A stretch of DNA of 9,554 nucleotides from assembly GCA_903917425.1 (NCBI GenBank), contig CAIXAQ010000809.1, forward strand, positions 1 through 9,554. The letters are read 5' to 3'. The position numbers were made by a program, and so were the translations under genes. This DNA comes from an uncultured Bacteroidales bacterium. GTDB lineage: Bacteria; Bacteroidota; Bacteroidia; Bacteroidales; UBA4417. Positions 6,142-9,554 of this stretch are shown piece after piece. Positions within the stretch are counted from its first letter, which is position 1; every line of letters begins with the position of its first letter. The notes beneath the pieces were generated by a model, which saw only the letters and a list, made by a program, of their open reading frames with translations, did no database searches and was not told where the DNA came from.

Positions 6142-6642
6142 ATGAAAATAAATGCACAATTAATTGATGGATTACACCTTGAAGCCAACAAGAAAAAGAA
6201 AGAAAACCTCTCCTTTTTCAGGCAATTGGCTTTAAAGAATCAGAGTAAAGTGGACGATGAGTTTCATCGTCTGCACAGCGAAGTTTTCGAAGAAGTGAAT
6301 TGCCTGGATTGTGGAAATTGCTGTAAATCTCTAGGCCCAAGGATAACAGATACTGATGTTCGCCGAATTTCATCTGCTTTAAAAATAAAACCTTCAGAAC
6401 TAACTGAGAAATATCTCCGCATGGACGAAGATAATGATTTCGTTTTCAGGCAGATGCCTTGTCCTTTTCTAGATAAAGAAAATTATTGTAAAATTTATGA
6501 GAACCGCCCTCGCGCTTGCCGCGACTATCCGCATACCGACAGGCGAAGGATGCATCAAATTTTGGATCTGACCTTAAAAAACGCCTCAACATGCCCGGCT
6601 GTTTTTGCGATCGTTGAAAGGCTGAAAACTGTAAAGTTTTAA
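6142..6642 (+). CDS. YkgJ-type CxxCxxCC zinc/iron-binding domain protein, 166 aa
   Basis: Member of the cysteine-cluster family PF03692. The signature CLDCGNCC gives C54, C57, C60 and C61, followed by the second half CPFLDKENYCKIYENRPRACRDYP with C107, C116 and C126; C151 is an additional conserved-looking cysteine. These residues are expected to bind a metal ion. The biochemical role of the family is mostly unknown. The ATG at 6142 is preferred over an in-frame TTG at 6136. The gene follows the J-domain gene by about 100 bases on the same strand. A poor TATATTTC box (6125-6132) lies just upstream without a convincing TTG, so co-transcription with the J-domain gene is as likely as its own promoter. 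It ends 27 bases from the convergent RES gene. Confidence 0.85.
   Translation: MKINAQLIDGLHLEANKKKKENLSFFRQLALKNQSKVDDEFHRLHSEVFEEVNCLDCGNCCKSLGPRITDTDVRRISSALKIKPSELTEKYLRMDEDNDFVFRQMPCPFLDKENYCKIYENRPRACRDYPHTDRRRMHQILDLTLKNASTCPAVFAIVERLKTVKF
6625..6640. terminator. weak hairpin at convergent gene ends
   Basis: AAAACT (6625-6630), loop GTAA, AGTTTT (6635-6640): a 6-bp stem whose right arm supplies the T-run on the plus strand. It overlaps the last codons and stop of the cysteine-cluster gene, next to the 27-base gap before the convergent RES gene. No stronger terminator is visible in that gap. The stem is short and AT-rich, so this is tentative. Confidence 0.25.
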
Positions 6643-6669
6643 TCGCTTCATTCTGCCTTACCGGCTCCA

Positions 6670-7128
6670 TCACTTAAACAATCTTACATCAAAGCTGAAT
6701 GATTCTATTGACTTGATTTTGACCCTGTTGATTTCTATATGACCCGGATTAATCAAATAATTGAAATCCCCCTTAACTACAACTGAAGGTACTTTTAAAA
6801 CCAGAAATTCATTTTTTGCAATAAACTCATCTCCAATCAACTGCGTCGAATGTTGATGCGGAAATGAGCTCCAGTCTGCAGGCAAATCATCAATTGCCAA
6901 TTCCTTGATCTCAATTTCATCCGGAATTTCGATTGAAATGATTTTGTAATCCAATGGGAGAGCCCCTAATGGGGTATGAACAGCAATTTCAGTTGTGCAC
7001 AACGCACGCGATTCGCTGGTATAAACCATAGCTACGCCTTTGCCGTTCCATCTTCCGCCACATTTTTCGGCCCCTTTACCCGACAGGTCATCGGCGAATT
7101 TTGATTTGCTTAAACGAAATACGATCAT
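6670..7128 (-). CDS. RES-domain toxin of a type II toxin-antitoxin pair, 152 aa
   Basis: RES-family toxins (MbcT and related) degrade or phosphorolyse NAD+ and halt growth when not neutralised. Visible features are FRL (4-6), CGGRWNGKG (23-31), VAMVYTSES (32-40) and TTEIAVH (45-51). These give the invariant Arg26, Tyr36 and Glu47 with the 10- and 11-residue spacing of the characterised Res toxins. LKVPSVVVKGDFNYLINPGH (111-130) is the conserved C-terminal block, with Ser115 the likely fourth active-site residue and NPGH typical of the family. Nothing suggests inactivation. The ATG overlaps the antitoxin stop by four bases (ATGA), the usual antitoxin-first order. NADase versus NAD+ phosphorylase activity cannot be told from sequence alone. 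Confidence 0.92.
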   Translation of the reverse strand: MIVFRLSKSKFADDLSGKGAEKCGGRWNGKGVAMVYTSESRALCTTEIAVHTPLGALPLDYKIISIEIPDEIEIKELAIDDLPADWSSFPHQHSTQLIGDEFIAKNEFLVLKVPSVVVKGDFNYLINPGHIEINRVKIKSIESFSFDVRLFK

Positions 7129-7544
7129 GCCAATATACCGAATTCAATGCGGGTAAGTTCATCTCTTATCAGATTGATCCCAAACGAGTTGTCCAAAAGC
7201 ATTTTAGGTTTTATTCCATCAAGAGCTATATTTCCCGTTTCGAGCCACGAATCGAAAGTTGCCGAATGCCCGAATACCTCAATTCCTCTGTTATAGAGAA
7301 GTGCAATTTCAATAATTTTCTCCGATTGCAAAGGGTCAAAAGTTCGTTCTTCATTTCTGTATCTTTGCATTGTTCGTTCCGAAAGGTGCAAATAACCCGA
7401 CCATTCAGTTAAACTAAATGGAATTTTATTGGCAAAACCATCAAAAGTTGCAAACTTAATGCCGTGACGCACCATCTCTACCAATGAAAGTGCATTTATA
7501 TCGTCAACAGAACCGTATGTCACCTGGGGATCAAATATTTCCAT
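7125..7544 (-). CDS. Xre/MbcA/ParS-type antitoxin with DUF2384 domain, 139 aa
   Basis: Partner antitoxin of the RES toxin. The N-terminal half contains a helix-turn-helix region, about residues 43-66 (FSLTEWSGYLHLSERTMQRY), for operator binding. The C-terminal half (about 76-139) is the toxin-binding DUF2384 domain, with EVFGHSATFDSWLETGNIALDG (89-110), KPKMLLDNSFG (112-122) and the closing RIEFGILA (132-139). It is the first gene of the two-gene operon and starts at the ATG at 7544, about 20 bases from the expected transcription start. Such antitoxins bind their own promoter as a complex with the toxin, and a TGTCG/CGACA inverted repeat array lies at 7587-7612. Confidence 0.92.
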   Translation of the reverse strand: MEIFDPQVTYGSVDDINALSLVEMVRHGIKFATFDGFANKIPFSLTEWSGYLHLSERTMQRYRNEERTFDPLQSEKIIEIALLYNRGIEVFGHSATFDSWLETGNIALDGIKPKMLLDNSFGINLIRDELTRIEFGILA

Positions 7545-7571
7545 GGTTTATGTGTTTATAACATTGAACCA

Positions 7572-7579
7572 CAAAGATA
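7572..7579 (-). promoter_or_regulatory. -7 box of the toxin-antitoxin operon
   Basis: TATCTTTG on the minus strand is a perfect TAnnTTTG match, 28 bases before the antitoxin ATG. No TTG occurs at the usual -33 distance; the operator repeats take its place. The promoter may be intrinsically weak, or the missing element may be tolerated in a self-regulated operon. Confidence 0.6.
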
Positions 7580-7586
7580 GGTAATT

Positions 7587-7612
7587 TGTCGTAATAATTA
7601 CGACATTTGTCG
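7587..7612. promoter_or_regulatory. operator array of the Xre-RES operon
   Basis: TGTCGTAAT (7587-7595) and ATTACGACA (7597-7605) form a perfect 9-bp inverted repeat around a single A. A third half-site TGTCG (7608-7612) forms a second dyad with CGACA (7601-7605), two bases apart. It sits 7 bases upstream of the -7 box, over the expected -33 region, so a bound antitoxin would compete directly with RNA polymerase. Symmetry is observed; the identity of the binder is inferred from context. Confidence 0.65.
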
Positions 7613-7647
7613 AATATTTTTCTTATATAAGGGTAAACATAATTGTT

Positions 7648-7685
7648 ACTGATTGATTATCAGTCTAATATCTTATATTTAAGAT
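7648..7685. other. two small adjacent dyads downstream of the ABC permease gene
   Basis: ACTGAT-TGATT-ATCAGT (7648-7664) and ATCTTA-TATT-TAAGAT (7670-7685) are perfect 6-bp stems with short loops, located after the permease stop and before the toxin-antitoxin promoter. They lack a following T-run on the minus strand, so a terminator role is uncertain. Confidence 0.25.
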
Positions 7686-7702
7686 GTCCTAAAGACCGGC
7701 CT

Positions 7703-7730
7703 CCTAACCCCTAAATCCTAATCCCAAACG
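7703..7730. repeat. degenerate heptad tract (CCTAAnn)
   Basis: Four consecutive seven-base units, CCTAACC, CCTAAAT, CCTAATC, CCAAACG, lie immediately before the permease stop codon at 7733-7735. The base composition (C-rich on plus, G-rich on minus) contrasts sharply with the AT-rich surroundings. It resembles dispersed intergenic CCCTAAAT-type sequences met in Bacteroidota genomes, but copy number cannot be judged from one window. Confidence 0.4.
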
Positions 7731-7732
7731 CC

Positions 7733-8986
7733 CTACTCATACCTCAATGCATCAATCGGGTCTAGTTTAGCTGCTTTTACAGCAGGAATAATACCCGAAA
7801 CTAAAGCTACCACGAAACACAAACTTACTCCCCAAATTATCCATTGCCATGGAATTATAAAACTGGTTCCGATTGAAAGAGCTAATGCATTGCCAATAGC
7901 AATGCCCAGCACAATGCCTAAAAGCCCACCGATCTGTGCAATCACAATGGCTTCGGCTAAAAACTGGTTACGGATTGTGCGTTTTGTAGCACCAATCGCC
8001 TTACGGATCCCGATTTCGCGTGTGCGTTCGGTAACTGAAACCAGCATAATATTCATCAAACCAATGGCAGCACCCAATAAAGTGATTGCTCCGATAATAA
8101 CAGCTGCAAAACGCAGATAACTCAGGCTGTCGAATAACATGTTGGCCAGGTTGTCACTCTTTGAAATGTCGAAACTATCATCATCTCCTACATTTACTTG
8201 CCGTACAATCCTGAAAACACCGGTTGCTTCGTCAATGGCAGCTTCGAGTTTCTCCCCATCCGCCACATGTATATTGATGCTATATGAAGCATTCGGACGT
8301 GCAAAACGTTGACGGGCGTTATTAATAGGAATCAGGCAAATATTATCCGGATTAAATCCAAGACTTGATCCTTTTTCTTTTAACAAACCCACTATCAGGT
8401 ACCTGCCCGGACCTATGTTGATAAACTTGCCTACGGGATCCTCATTATTCTTGAAAACTTTCTTAATTACATCGCTACCAACAAGAGCCACCGATGCTCC
8501 ATAAAAAACCTCGGTAGGCGAGATATTACGTCCCTGAACAATTTCGTTTCCGGATGTTATAATATAATTGTCATCACAGCCAATGACCGGTACATTGGGA
8601 TTAGTTTTATTGTTAGCAAATTTTACTGTTGCAACATTCGTGGCAAAAATAAAGACAGAGGGCGTGGCCGGAAAACTGTAAGATTCCTTGAAACGCATAG
8701 CTTCCTCATACGTAATTTCCCTGAAATTGTTTGCTTTACTTCGTTTGTTACCAATGTGCACCTGCATTGTGCGGTTACGGATCGTAAATGTGTTGGCTCC
8801 CATCATCTGAAAATTGTCATTCAGATAGTATTTAATGGCGTCGATAGAAGTTAAAATTCCCACCAGAGCCATAATCCCGAAAGCGATTATCAATACTGTT
8901 AAAGTAGTGCGCGTCATGTGGCTTCGCACCGATTGCATCGAAATATGAAGATTTTCAAGTACAAGGCTGCCCGATAACAATTTCAT
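7733..8986 (-). CDS. MacB/FtsX-type ABC transporter permease, 417 aa
   Basis: Inner-membrane permease subunit of a MacB-like ABC system. Topology is the four-helix FtsX/MacB type: TM1 about 28-50, a large periplasmic MacB_PCD-like domain about 51-285, then TM2 about 292-317, TM3 about 343-368 and TM4 about 380-402. The cytoplasmic coupling motif SVTERTREIGIRKAIGA lies after TM2, and the family C-terminus AAKLDPIDALRYE ends the protein. The periplasmic domain holds the usual segment VALVGSDVIKKVF. There is no ATPase domain, and no ATPase gene within the window, so the partner must be elsewhere, possibly further right. Length is normal. Substrate is unknown; MacB-type pumps act on lipoproteins, peptides or drugs. 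No clear promoter or Shine-Dalgarno site was found in the 145-base upstream gap. Confidence 0.93.
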   Translation of the reverse strand: MKLLSGSLVLENLHISMQSVRSHMTRTTLTVLIIAFGIMALVGILTSIDAIKYYLNDNFQMMGANTFTIRNRTMQVHIGNKRSKANNFREITYEEAMRFKESYSFPATPSVFIFATNVATVKFANNKTNPNVPVIGCDDNYIITSGNEIVQGRNISPTEVFYGASVALVGSDVIKKVFKNNEDPVGKFINIGPGRYLIVGLLKEKGSSLGFNPDNICLIPINNARQRFARPNASYSINIHVADGEKLEAAIDEATGVFRIVRQVNVGDDDSFDISKSDNLANMLFDSLSYLRFAAVIIGAITLLGAAIGLMNIMLVSVTERTREIGIRKAIGATKRTIRNQFLAEAIVIAQIGGLLGIVLGIAIGNALALSIGTSFIIPWQWIIWGVSLCFVVALVSGIIPAVKAAKLDPIDALRYE

Positions 8987-9047
8987 ATTTAAAGTATTAC
9001 GTATTAAACTTAGGCTTTTGATCTGTTTTTACATTCTAAAAGAACAG

Positions 9048-9063
9048 GCAATTGCATTACCGT
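9048..9063 (-). promoter_or_regulatory. candidate shared upstream site, copy 2 (GCAATTGC core)
   Basis: Plus-strand GCAATTGCATTACCGT, matching the copy at 4723-4739 except for one missing A. It lies 62 bases upstream of the ABC permease start, in the same orientation and at nearly the same distance as copy 1 before the CIS operon. Confidence 0.3.
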
Positions 9064-9131
9064 TACTTAATAGAATGGTAAAATTAATGATTTAATCTTA
9101 TTTTGAGAATAAAAAAGTAGGGGAGGAGTTC

Positions 9132-9554
9132 TTAAAAAAGCGAAATAGCCGAGGACATAAACAGCGACCAAAAGAAAACGGATGCGCTCAGGTAAACCAA
9201 TAAATAACGATTTGTCGAATAAAATCTGGTGGCTAAAAAAGTTCCGACAGGGATAGAAAGCAGCACAGGTGTAAGAACAACAATTCCTGCTAATCCATAT
9301 TTTCGTATCATTTTAATAATTAACCTGTTACGCTTTGTAAACTTCCTTGCCGGCATAAATTTCGGGACTCCTATTTTTAGAATCCCATAAAGTTTAGTTT
9401 TCAATAAATGAAAATAGTAGGAAAAATATTTTGAGTATAAAAGGATGATCCAACGGCTAAAGAAAAAGAAAATAACAACACCGACAATTCCTCCCGCTGT
9501 TGTTGAAAGCCATGTTTGAACAAAGTTTAACCCCATCCCAAACGACAATGCAGG
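9132..9554 (-). CDS. small integral membrane protein, 5' end outside window
   Basis: The frame stays open to the right edge (the first visible codons read PALSFGMGLNF), so the start most likely lies outside the window; a TTG at 9548 is in frame but not a convincing start. About 140 residues are visible. Hydrophobic segments are TTAGGIVGVVIFFFFSRWII, then after a very basic loop (KFMPARKFTKRNRLIIKMIRK) YGLAGIVVLTPVLLSIPVG, and finally YLLVYLSASVFFWSLFMSSA. The KYGLxG...P...PxG pattern is reminiscent of small multidrug-export/SNARE-associated membrane families, but the match is too loose to assign. No function is claimed. It is co-directional with the permease gene, 145 bases upstream of it. 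Confidence 0.7.
   Translation of the reverse strand, partial: PALSFGMGLNFVQTWLSTTAGGIVGVVIFFFFSRWIILLYSKYFSYYFHLLKTKLYGILKIGVPKFMPARKFTKRNRLIIKMIRKYGLAGIVVLTPVLLSIPVGTFLATRFYSTNRYLLVYLSASVFFWSLFMSSAISLF

Noticed and set aside
6963..6974. CCCCTAATGGGG mini-palindrome
   Set aside because: It falls within a conserved part of the RES toxin coding sequence (HTPLGALPL) and is too short for a functional dyad claim.
7887..7905. Perfect 7-bp inverted repeat GCATTGC/GCAATGC with a 5-base loop
   Set aside because: It lies inside the permease coding sequence over a repetitive Gly-Ile-Ala-Ile-Gly-Asn segment and is explained by codon repetition in a transmembrane helix.
9067..9131. Possible terminator in the T-rich minus-strand stretch after the membrane protein gene
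   Set aside because: The best stem (TTATT/AATAA) has only five A/T pairs, and the T-run comes before it, so it does not support a terminator call.

Overview
The window looks like chromosomal DNA of a member of the Bacteroidota, probably Bacteroidales/Marinilabiliales-like. The evidence is moderate-to-low GC, very AT-rich intergenic DNA, promoters of the Bacteroidota type (TTG, about 19-21 bases, TAnnTTTG), few Shine-Dalgarno sites, and protein families with a Bacteroidota flavour. No rRNA, tRNA, CRISPR array or insertion sequence was seen.

Region 1 (1-4652, minus strand) is the head of a contractile injection system (CIS) operon, the phage-tail-like nanomachine class that includes Afp, PVC, MACs and Bacteroidota eCIS/T6SS-iv. 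In transcription order it holds: a Pvc16/DUF4255 tail-terminator (cap) protein; an unrecognised 337-aa beta-rich protein; a single 476-aa sheath; two different gp19-type tube proteins; a 53-aa DUF5908-like protein (equivalent in position to Afp6/Pvc6); and the start of an Afp7/Pvc7-type CIS_tube/LysM baseplate protein, which runs off the left edge. Genes abut or overlap (ATGA, TAATG), so they are probably translationally coupled. Spike, gp25, baseplate J, tape measure, ATPase and cargo genes would lie further left. Whether the particle is released or anchored to the membrane cannot be decided here.

Region 2 (4653-5292) is a 640-base non-coding divergent spacer between the CIS operon and a chaperone gene. 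It is unusually rich in inverted repeats: a 12/13-bp hairpin, an 18-bp perfect palindrome, a 26-bp perfect inverted repeat carrying a TAnnTTTG box on each strand, and a 9-bp dyad. It also contains a good promoter for the chaperone gene. A 16-17 base motif here, about 70 bases upstream of the CIS operon, recurs in the same orientation about 62 bases upstream of the ABC permease gene.

Region 3 (5293-6642, plus strand) carries a TerB/DjlA-like J-domain co-chaperone and a CxxCxxCC (YkgJ-type) metal-binding protein.

Region 4 (6670-7612, minus strand) is a complete Xre/DUF2384 - RES toxin-antitoxin pair. The genes overlap by 4 bases, the catalytic Arg-Tyr-Glu of the RES toxin is intact, and a TGTCG/CGACA operator array sits just upstream of the -7 box.

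Region 5 (7613-9554, minus strand) has a degenerate CCTAAnn heptad tract, a MacB/FtsX-type ABC permease without its ATPase, and a partial small membrane protein cut by the right edge.

The points most worth following are the orphan 337-aa protein coupled to the CIS cap gene and the dyad-rich control region in front of the CIS operon.
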